Source: Candidatus Cloacimonadota bacterium (GTDB lineage: Bacteria > Cloacimonadota > Cloacimonadia > Cloacimonadales > GCA-2742885). Taken from it: a stretch of 64,000 nt of DNA. Of the stretch, positions 48,699 through 57,618 are shown in pieces (the first letter of the stretch is position 1; every line of letters starts with the position of its first letter). The notes below the pieces were generated by a model. The model was given only the letters and a program-made list of their open reading frames with translations. It was not told where the DNA came from and did no database searches. Location of the stretch: the NCBI GenBank assembly GCA_002742885.1, contig PDOO01000032.1:1-64000 (forward strand). The letters run 5' to 3'. The translations under genes and the position numbers were made by a program.

Positions 48699-49616
48699 GT
48701 GGAAATTAGCGAGAAGATGTTGATTGACCGAATAAACAGATTAAAAAAAGAAAAAAATGCCATTATTCTGGCTCACAATTATCAAATATCTGAGGTTCAG
48801 GAAACAGCTGACTTTGTGGGCGATTCTCTGCAATTGGCTCAGGAAGCCGAAAAGGTTGAGGCAGATATTATTGTTTTTGCCGGAGTAAAATTTATGGCGG
48901 AAACAGCTAAATTATTAAATCCGGAAGTAAAAGTGTTATTGTCGCACGGACAAGCCGGATGTCCCATGGCGGATATGATTACAGGCGAACAATTGAAAAA
49001 ATTTAAAGAGGAAAATCACGGATCTGTCGTTGTCTGTTACGTTAATTCCTCAATTGACGTAAAAGCAGAAAGCGATTTATGCTGTACTTCCTCAAATGCG
49101 GTTAAATTAATCAATGCTTTGCCGGAAGATAAAAAGATTCTTTTTGTGCCTGACAAAAATTTGGGAACCTGGTCGGCAAAACAGACCGGACGAAATATCA
49201 AAGTTTGGGAAGGATGTTGCAATGTTCATAATCATCTTGTTACTTTGTCCGACGTAAAGAAAGTTCGCTCCAAGTATCCCGGTTACAAACTTTTGGTTCA
49301 TCCTGAATGTCGAATTGAAGTTTGCGAAGCGGCGGATTTTGTTGCGTCCACTAAAGGAATGGCGGATTTTGTTGCGAAAAACGATAATGTTATTATCGGT
49401 ACCGAAGTCGGTTTGGTTGATGCTTTAAAGATTAAGTATCCGGGTAAAAATATTGTTCCTTTGAGTGAAAGAACTGTTTGCGTAAATATGAAAAAAACTG
49501 CTTTGGAAGATATTCTTTTGACTTTAGAAGAAGAAAAAAATGAAATTATTTTGGATAAAGATATTGCCGAAAAAGCTTTATCTGCTGTTGAAAGAATGTT
49601 GCAAATGTCCCGTTAA
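48699..49616 (+). CDS. nadA: Quinolinate synthase
   Basis: NadA condenses iminoaspartate with dihydroxyacetone phosphate to quinolinate for NAD, using a [4Fe-4S] cluster. The 305-residue protein starts at GTG after GGGAG and has A-H-N-Y-Q, G-D-S-L-Q-L-A, the three cluster cysteines (H-G-Q-A-G-C-P-M-A-D; the C-C-T-S-S-N-A region; W-E-G-C-C-N-V-H) and H-P-E-C-R. It has a 16-base direct DNA repeat coding A-D-F-V-A twice (49331-49376). nadB and nadC are not nearby. It abuts trmN6 with no gap. Confidence 0.95.
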   Translation: MEISEKMLIDRINRLKKEKNAIILAHNYQISEVQETADFVGDSLQLAQEAEKVEADIIVFAGVKFMAETAKLLNPEVKVLLSHGQAGCPMADMITGEQLKKFKEENHGSVVVCYVNSSIDVKAESDLCCTSSNAVKLINALPEDKKILFVPDKNLGTWSAKQTGRNIKVWEGCCNVHNHLVTLSDVKKVRSKYPGYKLLVHPECRIEVCEAADFVASTKGMADFVAKNDNVIIGTEVGLVDALKIKYPGKNIVPLSERTVCVNMKKTALEDILLTLEEEKNEIILDKDIAEKALSAVERMLQMSR

Positions 49617-50231
49617 ATGGAATTAAATCAAGTATTGCTTCCCTTCGGGAAAACGATATATCAGAGTTTAAAAGGTCAGCCGGTCTCATCGGATACCGGC
49701 TTTTTTGTTCAATATATTGCCGATCATTATTATTCCGAACGAGCTGAAGTTTTGGAATTGGGATCGGGATGCGGCATTATTTCTGTCATGTTGGGATTTT
49801 ACCGAGAGAAATTTAATATTCACGGAATGGACATTTTACCTGAACTTGTGAAATTATCGTCTCTTAACGCCGAAATTTGCGAATTGAAAAACGTTAATTT
49901 CGAAGAATGTGATTTAGTTGATTTTGCAGGAATCAAGCTTTATGATTTGATCATAACAAATCCGCCTTATTATGCCGAGGGAACGGGGCGTATTCCGCCC
50001 TGCGAAGAGAGAGCAATCGCCAGATTTGAGATCAAGTGTACGATGTCCGATGTTTTCAGAACGATTAAACGTAATTTAAAGCCGAACGGCTCAGCTTTTA
50101 TAATGTATCCTTTTGAACGTTACGAAGAATTAAGCGATAATGCCGAAAGAACAAAAATGATTAAAGTAAACGAAGAGATTTACGGGAAAAATAAAAATAA
50201 AAAAATAATTGTTGAGGTAAAACATGCTTAA
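49617..50231 (+). CDS. tRNA1(Val) (adenine-N6)-methyltransferase-like protein
   Basis: The 204-residue Rossmann methyltransferase has the SAM motif V-L-E-L-G-S-G-C-G-I-I-S and the catalytic N-P-P-Y (I-I-T-N-P-P-Y-Y). The segment after it (C-E-E-R-A-I-A-R-F-E) is characteristic of the TrmN6/YfiC group, which methylates A37 of tRNA1(Val). It follows nadA directly and overlaps the FtsE-like gene by 8 bases. Confidence 0.88.
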   Translation: MELNQVLLPFGKTIYQSLKGQPVSSDTGFFVQYIADHYYSERAEVLELGSGCGIISVMLGFYREKFNIHGMDILPELVKLSSLNAEICELKNVNFEECDLVDFAGIKLYDLIITNPPYYAEGTGRIPPCEERAIARFEIKCTMSDVFRTIKRNLKPNGSAFIMYPFERYEELSDNAERTKMIKVNEEIYGKNKNKKIIVEVKHA

Positions 50232-50832
50232 AATTGAAAATATCAGCATTAATTCGCAAAAAGACGAGCCTCTTCTTGAAATTAAAAAGTTTAATCTGAG
50301 TAAAGGGGAAAAAATTAATATTATCGGCAGGAATAAGACAGGTAAATCTTCTTTTTTGAAAATTCTTAAAGGAGATAAGAAGCCGGATTCCGGAGAATTG
50401 TCTTACGATGCAAAAAATCCTAAACATTTGAGGATTTTGGAAATTCAAATTTTACCCAGACTGGTTGACGAATATTCGGTTTGGCAAAATATTGTTTTGC
50501 CTTTGACAAAGATCACAAGCAGAGAAGAAAAAATAATTCAGGATTTTTGCAAAATATTTAAGCTTGTAGATTCCTTGGACAAAAGAGTCAAATATCTTTC
50601 GTTTTCAGAGAAAAAAGTTACCGAATTAATTCGCGCCGTTGTTCAGCTTCCTCATCTTATTTTGATAGATGATTTTGATGTTTTTTTTGATGATGTTACG
50701 AAATCTGATGCTTTGCGTCTGATTGAATATGCTGCGAGCGGAGGAACTGCGGTTGCAGCTTTCTCAAAGATCAGGGAAGAAGGTTTTGAAACTTATTACC
50801 GAATACAAAATAAGGAACTTCTTAAACTGTGA
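50224..50832 (+). CDS. Degenerate FtsE-like ABC ATPase
   Basis: The 202-residue protein is ABC-ATPase shaped and lies just before an FtsX-like permease, but key sites are altered. Walker A is intact (G-R-N-K-T-G-K-S-S, 35-43). The signature, normally L-S-G-G-Q, reads L-S-F-S-E-K-K (125-131). Walker B ends I-D-D-F-D (147-151), so the catalytic Glu is Asp. The H-loop His is missing (A-V-A-A-F-S-K). It can probably bind ATP but hydrolysis may be slow or absent. Overlaps with both neighbours (8 and 4 bases) show tight coupling. The role would be gating FtsX, not transport. Confidence 0.8.
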   Translation: MLKIENISINSQKDEPLLEIKKFNLSKGEKINIIGRNKTGKSSFLKILKGDKKPDSGELSYDAKNPKHLRILEIQILPRLVDEYSVWQNIVLPLTKITSREEKIIQDFCKIFKLVDSLDKRVKYLSFSEKKVTELIRAVVQLPHLILIDDFDVFFDDVTKSDALRLIEYAASGGTAVAAFSKIREEGFETYYRIQNKELLKL

Positions 50833-51614
50833 AAAAATATTATTTTCTGCAAATTTTTCCGATTTGTTTATTATTGGCGGTGTTGACAGCCGTAATCGTA
50901 AATATCGATAAAATGAAATTAGGGGAATATGAGTATTTGGAATCTATTCCCATAGTTGTTTATTCTTATGATTGCGAGTCTTTGGAAAATGAAACAGGCA
51001 AATTAACAAAATACGATTATGTCGGATCTGCCGTAATCGAATCTTCGGAAAGCATTACCGACAGTTTAATAAAAAAGTATGATCTTAAAAATATTAAAAA
51101 GGTTATCGGAAAAGTTTCTTTGCCCAATATAATGTATATTCGGATCATAGGCGAAAAATTCAACGAAAAAGCCAAAAACAATTTGCTGGAACAGCTCAAT
51201 AAGAAAGAAAAAGGCTTTGCTTTGGATTACAATGACCGTATTTGGGAGGAAAATAACAGAAGACTTGAACTTTTTAATACAGCTGAAAATGCGATTTTTC
51301 TTACTTTTTATTTGATTATTTTTTTAATTAGGGTTTTTATGAGAAATTATGCCGAACGCCGCAACGAGAAATATTGGACTGTTTATCTGCATGCCGGCGG
51401 TGATTTTAAAAGAGTAAAAAAGATGTTCCGGAAAAATTCTTTCTTGCCGATATTTTTGCCTGTTCTTTTTAATTTTACGGTTATTTTTTTATTTACCGGA
51501 AATTTTGAAGGATACGGTTTGACAAACATTCTTATTCTGCTGATTGTGCTTTTGATTGCTGATTTATCGGTATATTTCAGGCTTAATTTTATTTACAAAA
51601 GAGGAAACTTTTAG
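50829..51614 (+). CDS. FtsX-like membrane protein
   Basis: The 261-residue protein starts at GTG inside the end of the FtsE-like gene. It has a TM helix at 7-24, a periplasmic domain (25-150) and three TM helices (about 155-173, 208-228, 232-252), the FtsX topology. The intracellular loop with R-N-E-K-Y-W-T-V-Y-L-H-A-G-G is the FtsX/MacB coupling region. FtsX relays FtsE state to periplasmic peptidoglycan hydrolases at division; a candidate partner is the M23 protein encoded at the head of the operon. Similarity is low, so the assignment relies on topology and neighbourhood. Confidence 0.78.
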   Translation: MKKYYFLQIFPICLLLAVLTAVIVNIDKMKLGEYEYLESIPIVVYSYDCESLENETGKLTKYDYVGSAVIESSESITDSLIKKYDLKNIKKVIGKVSLPNIMYIRIIGEKFNEKAKNNLLEQLNKKEKGFALDYNDRIWEENNRRLELFNTAENAIFLTFYLIIFLIRVFMRNYAERRNEKYWTVYLHAGGDFKRVKKMFRKNSFLPIFLPVLFNFTVIFLFTGNFEGYGLTNILILLIVLLIADLSVYFRLNFIYKRGNF

Positions 51615-51617
51615 AAG

Positions 51618-52187
51618 ATGAAATATTTACCTAATGCTTTAACTTTATTGAGAATAAGTTTAGTGCCCGTTTTTTGGTTCTTTATGTTTTGGGCGGAATC
51701 AAATTTTAAAAACAGCGTAATTGCTTTAGCAACTTTTGTAATTGCCAGTATTTCCGATTATTATGACGGCATGCTTGCCAGAAAGTACAACGTTATTTCA
51801 AACTTCGGGAAAATAATGGATCCTCTTGCCGATAAAATATTGGTTCTTACGGCTTTGTTTGCTCTCGGTACGGAACCTTTATCCATGATCAATATTTATA
51901 TGATTTGGCTGATAGCTTTTCGAGAAGTCGTTATTACCGTTTTACGAGAAATTTACAAAAAGAAGAATATTATCATTGCCGCCAATAAAAGCGGAAAGTT
52001 AAAAACAGTTTTGCAAATGACGGGCATAATTGCCGCATTGCTGTGGTTTACTTTGGTTAAATCCGGAATTATTCCTGAAAAAGCCGTATCGGTTGCTGAT
52101 TTAATCTTTAACATTTATTTTGTTTTCGTAACCGTGATTACTGTTTGGTCAGGACTTACCTATGTTTTGGCGGTAAAGAAAAAATGA
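51618..52187 (+). CDS. pgsA: CDP-diacylglycerol-glycerol-3-phosphate 3-phosphatidyltransferase
   Basis: PgsA makes phosphatidylglycerol phosphate in the inner membrane. The 189-residue protein has N-A-L-T-L-L-R-I-S-L-V-P at the N terminus and the CDP-alcohol motif S-D-Y-Y-D-G-M-L-A-R..G-K-I-M-D-P-L-A-D-K, with four to five TM helices. Other CDP-alcohol transferases are possible, but the N-terminal signature favours PgsA. Its stop overlaps the next lipoprotein start (ATGA). Confidence 0.92.
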   Translation: MKYLPNALTLLRISLVPVFWFFMFWAESNFKNSVIALATFVIASISDYYDGMLARKYNVISNFGKIMDPLADKILVLTALFALGTEPLSMINIYMIWLIAFREVVITVLREIYKKKNIIIAANKSGKLKTVLQMTGIIAALLWFTLVKSGIIPEKAVSVADLIFNIYFVFVTVITVWSGLTYVLAVKKK

Positions 52188-53275
52188 TGTTAAAAAAAAT
52201 TATTTATTTTTTTCTGATTGCTGTTTTTTTGATTTTGGGATGCGATTCCGGAAAGAACAGCAAATTGCGAGTAAGCAAAAATAAAATTGATCCGAAAAAA
52301 CCTTTGGCTTGGGGAAGCAAGCAGGAAATTATTGTAATGTCCGACGAAGATGAATGGAAAATAACGGAAGACATTTTAAAAAGGTCATTGGAAAAAATTG
52401 TTGTAACCACCGAGGAAGAAAGCGTCTTTCAATTGCGAAAAGTGTCTTTTGACGGAATGGAGCAGTTTTATAAACATCGAAATATTATATTTTTAAGCAT
52501 TTTGGATTCCCAAAGCGATATTTCTGACTTTGTTCGCAAACATTTAGCGGCAAACTCATTTAAATCTGCCCAAGAACGCAAAGGCGGAATGTTTACGGCA
52601 GAAAATGTTTGGGCAAATGATCAACAGGTTGTATTTTTAATAGGTTCAGATTTGGAAAGATTGAAACAACTTGCCGATTTCTATAAAGACAGATTGTTTA
52701 AAACTTTTCGTAAACGCTGGGACGAAAGAATTTCGGCAAACATTTATTCGCGAGGGATTATTCCGTATTCCGCATTTTCCCGATATCCTTGGACTGTGCA
52801 GATTCCTAAGCATTACAGGGAGTTTCGCAGAAACGACGAAAACAATTTTATTTCTTACATTGCCAGATTAAAAGATAATCCCGACAGAATTATCGGTATT
52901 TATTGGGAAAAAGCCGAGACAAAACCTGATATGATTCAATGGATGCTGGACACCAGAGACCGAATCGGTTATGAATTTTATGAGGGAGATATTTATGACC
53001 GCAAAAAAACAGAGATGACCAAAATCAAATTGAACGATCAAATCAATGCCATTAAAATGTACGGACATTGGGGAAATTTAGAATTATTTGTAGGAGGAGC
53101 TTTTCGAGGTTACGGTTTTTGGAACGAAGAACAAAAAATATGCTATTTTATAGATAATTATGTTTATTTCCCGGAAGGGTATAAACTTGCAGGGTTGGAA
53201 GAACTTGAACTTATAGCAAAGACTTTTCAACCTAAAAAAATAAATAAGAAACAGAGTCTTAAACAGGAGAATTAA
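52184..53275 (+). CDS. DUF4837-like lipoprotein
   Basis: The 363-residue protein begins with a lipoprotein signal ending L-I-L-G-C. Two adjacent ATGs (52184, 52187) overlap the pgsA stop. The body begins with I-I-V-M-S-D-E-D-E-W and has R-N-I-I-F-L-S-I-L-D, Y-P-W-T-V-Q-I-P-K-H-Y, W-M-L-D-T-R-D-R-I-G-Y-E-F-Y and W-G-N-L-E-L-F-V-G-G-A-F, resembling DUF4837 proteins of Bacteroidota and relatives. Their function is unknown. The location after FtsX/PgsA and before a barrel gene suggests an envelope role. Confidence 0.75.
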   Translation: MMLKKIIYFFLIAVFLILGCDSGKNSKLRVSKNKIDPKKPLAWGSKQEIIVMSDEDEWKITEDILKRSLEKIVVTTEEESVFQLRKVSFDGMEQFYKHRNIIFLSILDSQSDISDFVRKHLAANSFKSAQERKGGMFTAENVWANDQQVVFLIGSDLERLKQLADFYKDRLFKTFRKRWDERISANIYSRGIIPYSAFSRYPWTVQIPKHYREFRRNDENNFISYIARLKDNPDRIIGIYWEKAETKPDMIQWMLDTRDRIGYEFYEGDIYDRKKTEMTKIKLNDQINAIKMYGHWGNLELFVGGAFRGYGFWNEEQKICYFIDNYVYFPEGYKLAGLEELELIAKTFQPKKINKKQSLKQEN

Positions 53276-53276
53276 G

Positions 53277-54029
53277 ATGAAAAAAATCAGCTTTTTATTG
53301 ATAATTTTCAGTTTATCCGACTTTTTGTCCGGGTATGAATTGAGAAGACTTGCAGATGTTCCGACAGCGGGAATTTTGCAGAGAGGAGAGAGTTCCGTTT
53401 TTACCAAACTTTATCGCAATAACGGAATGCTTATCGGTTCCGAGGTCGGTCTTTTCCCCAGATTTATGTTTGGAATAAGTTATGGGGGAGAGTCAATTGT
53501 AGGTAATGAAAAGCCTGTCTTTCACGATAAAGTAGAATTTAGTTTTAAGTTTCGCGCCATTGATGAAAGTCCGTCCGTACCGGCTGTTGTCATCGGTTAC
53601 AATTCTCAGGGACACGGCAGTTACATTGAAAGCGAAAAACGTTACGACATAAAATCAAAAGGTTTTTATTTAGTTACAAGCAGAAATTGGATTTTATGGG
53701 GAAATATCGGGTTACACGGAGGATTAAATTACAGTTTGGAAGACAAAGAAGACAATGACTTGAATTTCTTTTTCGGAGTCGATAAAACCGTCGGAAATAT
53801 GCTGACGCTTATTTGCGAGTATGATTTGGCTTTAAACGACAACGATGATCGAGTCAGCGAAGATGACAGATTTTCCGGAGCGGGGAAAGGTTATCTTAAT
53901 GCAGGAGCGGAAATTCGTTTTACCGATTATCTGAGTTTGCGTTTGAATGCTTACGATTTATTGGAAAACAGTCCCAACACTATCGGTTTTGATCGTTCTA
54001 TGATGATTATCTTCAATATGACTTTTTAA
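53277..54029 (+). CDS. YjbH-like outer-membrane beta-barrel protein
   Basis: The 250-residue protein has a signal peptide (1-18) and starts its mature part with L-A-D-V-P-T-A-G. Strands such as S-S-V-F-T-K-L-Y, R-F-M-F-G-I-S-Y-G-G, K-V-E-F-S-F-K-F and A-V-V-I-G-Y-N-S-Q-G, and a final M-I-I-F-N-M-T-F, fit a YjbH-type barrel of about 12 strands. It lies one base after the DUF4837-like gene and before the TPR lipoprotein. Function is unknown; related proteins are linked to exopolysaccharide or envelope assembly. Confidence 0.75.
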   Translation: MKKISFLLIIFSLSDFLSGYELRRLADVPTAGILQRGESSVFTKLYRNNGMLIGSEVGLFPRFMFGISYGGESIVGNEKPVFHDKVEFSFKFRAIDESPSVPAVVIGYNSQGHGSYIESEKRYDIKSKGFYLVTSRNWILWGNIGLHGGLNYSLEDKEDNDLNFFFGVDKTVGNMLTLICEYDLALNDNDDRVSEDDRFSGAGKGYLNAGAEIRFTDYLSLRLNAYDLLENSPNTIGFDRSMMIIFNMTF

Positions 54030-54032
54030 AAT

Positions 54033-55946
54033 ATGAAAAATAAAAATTATCTTATTCTCGCATTATTTTGCGCATTGATTTTTGCCGGATGCAGCTCAAA
54101 TAAATCGGTTAGTTCCGGAATTCCGAAAAGTTTGAAAGAGAATGCGGTAATAGAATATTCCATGGGCGATATGGCTCGTCTGGAAGGCGATCCCGTTTCG
54201 GCTGTTGTTTTATTGAGAAAAGCTTATAAAGAAAGTAATTGTAATCGAGTTATTCTGGATGATTTGATTGAATCTTACTGTTATCTTTCTCCCGAAGAAA
54301 TGCAAAGGTTTAATGATGTCCCGGATTTGATCTGCCAATATCTTACGGAAGTAAACTTTGACGAGAAAATTGCCGAAGATTTCGGAAGTATTTTATTTAG
54401 TCGTTTTCAGTTTGAAAAATGGGAAAATATTTTCAGCAAACTGATTGAAAAATATCCGAACGACAGCAGAATTATCAAGTTATTGATGTTTAAAGTTTCT
54501 CGAATTGACATTAAGCCTGAAGATTTTGACCTTATTTTTAATTTAAATCCGGATTCGACTCGCTGGGGAAAAATTGACCTTATTTTACAAGAAGAATTTA
54601 TCGGATTATTGAATTATATTGTCAATGCTTTCCCTGATCAGGCAGAAACTGTTTTGCGTAAATCTTACGAAACTTACGGAGCAAAAAGGATATTTCAGGA
54701 ATGGTTCCAATTTTATTTGGAACGAAAAAATTTTGATGCCGCAATTGCTTTAGCTGAAAAATATTTTGCTTGGGATCAGGAGTTGCAAAAAGCTTATTTG
54801 CCTATGTTGCTCAGAATTTATTTGAGTTGCGATAAATATGAAAAAATAAATGAATATCAAGCTTTTTGCCGTGATATTGAAGATGAAAATTTAATTCTGA
54901 TTTTTATTTCTGCCGCTGTTTATTCCGATAGAGCGGATATTGCTGTTGATTGTTTCAGAAAATATTTGAAAATTTCTAAAAATGAAGAAGATAAAAGAAA
55001 TGTTAAACACTTAATTTCAAGTTTTCTCTTGCAAAAAGGATTAAAGAAAGAGTGGATGAGACTTTACAAAGAAACCGATTTAAATATCCAATTATCGAAT
55101 TATTGCTATGCTTTGGCAGCCAATGATTCCTCGGGATCGAATAATTCGGAAGCTTATTTGGATTCTTTGACGGCTCTCGGATTGCCGAAATACAGAAAAA
55201 ATATTATTCTTGCCGATATTTTTGAATGTTTAAACAGACAAAATGACGCAAAAAAATATCTGAATTTATTAGATAAAGAAGATTTAACGGAAGAAAACGA
55301 TATTATATTAGCGACCTATCTTGCTTTTAAAGGCGAAGAATATGAAAAAGCCGAAGAATTTTCGTCTGCTTTGAATAATCCCGGATTTTCCGCTTTTATA
55401 AACGGAGAATGTCTGCAAAACCTGAAGAAATATTCTTTGGCTGCCGAATGGTATTGGAAAGCAGCTCATCAGGACTGTTTGAGTTTAGATAATTATTTTG
55501 TTATAGGAACATTTTTTGAAATGAGAGGAGAAACAGATAAACTTCTTGCCGTTTCCGAAAAATGTTACTCTCGATTTCCGGAAAACTCTTCCGCCATTAA
55601 TTATTACGGTTATTCATTATTGATTTATTCCGATAAAACGGAAAAAGCGAGAAAGCTTATCTACGAGGCATTCGAGAAAGATCCGGATAACCTCGGCATA
55701 AGAGACAGTATGGGTTGGTTGTATTATAAACTGGGAAAATATCAAACCTCAAAAGTATTCTTTGAAGAATTTATTTATAATGAAGTTACAAACAGCGAAA
55801 TAGCTTATCATCTCGGGGCGCTTTTTTTGAAGCTGTCCGAACCGGAAGAAGGGAAAAATATGCTGAATTTAGCGGTTAAGCTTAATAATCATAAACAGTC
55901 GGTTGAAAAAGCCGAGACAATGTTAAAATATTTAAATAAAAAGTGA
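54033..55946 (+). CDS. Large TPR-repeat lipoprotein
   Basis: The 637-residue protein has a lipoprotein signal with lipobox I-F-A-G-C. The rest is a helical array of TPR-like repeats. The clearest are at the C-terminal end (S-A-I-N-Y-Y-G-Y-S-L-L-I-Y and I-R-D-S-M-G-W-L-Y-Y-K-L-G-K-Y), with A-E-Y-S-M-G-D-M-A-R-L-E-G near the N terminus. It resembles periplasmic TPR scaffold lipoproteins used in envelope assembly. It is three bases after the barrel gene and 7 bases before DUF3098. Confidence 0.85.
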   Translation: MKNKNYLILALFCALIFAGCSSNKSVSSGIPKSLKENAVIEYSMGDMARLEGDPVSAVVLLRKAYKESNCNRVILDDLIESYCYLSPEEMQRFNDVPDLICQYLTEVNFDEKIAEDFGSILFSRFQFEKWENIFSKLIEKYPNDSRIIKLLMFKVSRIDIKPEDFDLIFNLNPDSTRWGKIDLILQEEFIGLLNYIVNAFPDQAETVLRKSYETYGAKRIFQEWFQFYLERKNFDAAIALAEKYFAWDQELQKAYLPMLLRIYLSCDKYEKINEYQAFCRDIEDENLILIFISAAVYSDRADIAVDCFRKYLKISKNEEDKRNVKHLISSFLLQKGLKKEWMRLYKETDLNIQLSNYCYALAANDSSGSNNSEAYLDSLTALGLPKYRKNIILADIFECLNRQNDAKKYLNLLDKEDLTEENDIILATYLAFKGEEYEKAEEFSSALNNPGFSAFINGECLQNLKKYSLAAEWYWKAAHQDCLSLDNYFVIGTFFEMRGETDKLLAVSEKCYSRFPENSSAINYYGYSLLIYSDKTEKARKLIYEAFEKDPDNLGIRDSMGWLYYKLGKYQTSKVFFEEFIYNEVTNSEIAYHLGALFLKLSEPEEGKNMLNLAVKLNNHKQSVEKAETMLKYLNKK

Positions 55947-55953
55947 GGAATAT

Positions 55954-56133
55954 ATGAAGCGTCTGCAATTTGGAAAAATAAACATTGTGCTTTTTGTTTT
56001 ATCCGTCATTTTATTGATTGTCGGATATGCGATTATGGCAACAGGGGATGATGAAATTTCTCCCGTTATACTGACTATTACCTATATTGTTTTACTTCCC
56101 CTTTCAATTTTGTATAAAGAAAAGAAAAATTAA
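55954..56133 (+). CDS. Small membrane protein, DUF3098 family
   Basis: This 59-residue gene starts at the ATG at 55954 with GAGGAA upstream and ends TAA overlapping the next ATG. It has F-G-K-I-N at the N terminus, one TM helix (about 11-30), then M-A-T-G-D-D-E-I-S-P and a second TM helix (about 37-54) with a basic tail. The F-G-x-x-N...G-Y-A-I-M-A-x-G pattern is that of DUF3098, a two-helix membrane protein often encoded beside ftsX in Bacteroidota. Here ftsX is five genes upstream in the same operon. Confidence 0.85.
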   Translation: MKRLQFGKINIVLFVLSVILLIVGYAIMATGDDEISPVILTITYIVLLPLSILYKEKKN

Positions 56134-57020
56134 TGAGGAAAGAGCTTTTAACGGACAAAGCGATTGCCGCAGCCGATAAATTCAATCTCAGAGCAAAGTT
56201 AATCGTCGAGGGATTTATTATCGGTTTGCACCGTTCTCCGTTTCACGGATTCAGCGTGGAATTCAGTGATCACAGGCAGTATATTCCGGGGGATTCTCTC
56301 AAAAACCTGGACTGGAAGATATTTGGCAAAACAGGTAAGTATTATATAAAAAGATATGAGGAAGAGACTAATCTGAAATCTTATATTTTGCTTGATTGCA
56401 GTAATTCCATGGGATTTTCTTCGGGAAATATATCAAAACTTAATTACGGAAAAATGTTGGCTTCGTCATTATCTTATTTAATGCTGAAACAACAGGATGC
56501 GGTCGGAACATTAATTTTTTCCGATGCGGTTGACGATTATATTGTTGCCAAAGCAAGACGTTCGTATCTGAACATTTTGATGAATAAATTCTATGAAACT
56601 AAACCGAACGGGAAAACCAATACGGCTGAAGTTTTACACAGTTTGGCGGAGAGAATACAAAAACGAGGTCTGATAATTTTGATTACGGATTTGCTTGATG
56701 ATCCGGAAAAACTTATGAACGGACTCAGACATTTCAGGTATCTTAAACACGAAGTAATTGTTTTTCATTTGATTGATAAAGAAGAAATTGAATTTAATTA
56801 TAAAAAAGAAACGGAATTTATTGATTCGGAAACAAAGGAAAAGGTTGTTGTTAATCCTTGGCAAATCAGAAAGCAGTATATAGACTCTTTTAAAGATTTT
56901 ACCGATAAAATAACCGGAGAATGCCTTAAATCGAATATTGAATACAATCAGATTAACACTTCTGTACCGATTGAGCAAAATTTATTGGCGTATTTTATCA
57001 AAAGGTCAAAATTAATGTAA
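56133..57020 (+). CDS. DUF58 protein (vWA-like)
   Basis: The 295-residue cytoplasmic protein has the DUF58 hallmark G-x-S-V-E-F-S-D-H-R-Q-Y-I-P-G-D-S-L-K-N-L-D-W-K, and a vWA-like region with L-L-D-C-S-N-S-M (MIDAS-type D-x-S-x-S variant) and L-I-T-D-L-L-D-D. Such proteins usually sit with a MoxR AAA+ ATPase and TPR/vWA proteins; no MoxR gene is in this window. It is last in the long operon, its ATG overlapping the DUF3098 stop. Confidence 0.9.
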   Translation: MRKELLTDKAIAAADKFNLRAKLIVEGFIIGLHRSPFHGFSVEFSDHRQYIPGDSLKNLDWKIFGKTGKYYIKRYEEETNLKSYILLDCSNSMGFSSGNISKLNYGKMLASSLSYLMLKQQDAVGTLIFSDAVDDYIVAKARRSYLNILMNKFYETKPNGKTNTAEVLHSLAERIQKRGLIILITDLLDDPEKLMNGLRHFRYLKHEVIVFHLIDKEEIEFNYKKETEFIDSETKEKVVVNPWQIRKQYIDSFKDFTDKITGECLKSNIEYNQINTSVPIEQNLLAYFIKRSKLM

Positions 57021-57183
57021 AATTTTTTTTTATATCTATTTAGCTGTAATTTATTTTAAGATAACCATTTATTTAATATTGCTTTTACCTTTGAAAAATA
57101 AAATGCAAAGAAATATTTGCTATTATCAATTAGTTTGTTATTATTAAGCAGTAAATAAAAAATATAAATTAAACGAGGTAATA

Positions 57184-57537
57184 ATGGAACATTTAACACT
57201 TGATACATTTAAAGAAAAAATTTTTGATTTTGAACAGGGAAAAGAGTGGAAGTTCAAAGGCGATAAACCCGCAATTATAGATTTCTACGCAAATTGGTGC
57301 GGTCCGTGTCGGATGGTGACTCCTGTTTTGGAAGAATTAAGCGAAGAATATGCAGGTAAAGTAGATATTTATAAGATTGATACGGAAGACCAGCAGGAAC
57401 TTGCGGGAATGTTCGGAATCAAGAGTATTCCTTCATTATTATTTATTCCGATCGGAGAACAACCTCAAATGAGTCAGGGAGCTTTTCCGAAAGAGCAATT
57501 CATTTCAATGATAAAAGAAATTTTAAAAGTCGGATAA
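57184..57537 (+). CDS. Thioredoxin
   Basis: The 117-residue protein has the active site W-C-G-P-C (38-42) and the cis-proline loop S-I-P-S-L-L-F. The N-terminal extension (F-E-Q-G-K-E-W-K-F-K-G-D-K-P) is typical of FCB-group thioredoxins. No signal peptide is present, so it acts in the cytoplasm. It stands alone behind a 160-base AT-rich promoter region and ahead of a bidirectional terminator. Confidence 0.94.
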   Translation: MEHLTLDTFKEKIFDFEQGKEWKFKGDKPAIIDFYANWCGPCRMVTPVLEELSEEYAGKVDIYKIDTEDQQELAGMFGIKSIPSLLFIPIGEQPQMSQGAFPKEQFISMIKEILKVG

Positions 57538-57575
57538 ATCCTGATTTTACGGTTTCTGAGCATAAAGAAAGAAAT

Positions 57576-57606
57576 AAAAACCTCCGTTTCGGAGGTTTTT
57601 TGTTTT
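57576..57606. terminator. Bidirectional terminator between thioredoxin and PorV-like genes
   Basis: AAAAACCTCC/GGAGGTTTTT perfect stem with a GTTTC loop, T-run on both strands. The two genes converge here. Confidence 0.9.
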
Positions 57607-57618
57607 TTCTTTTTATAA

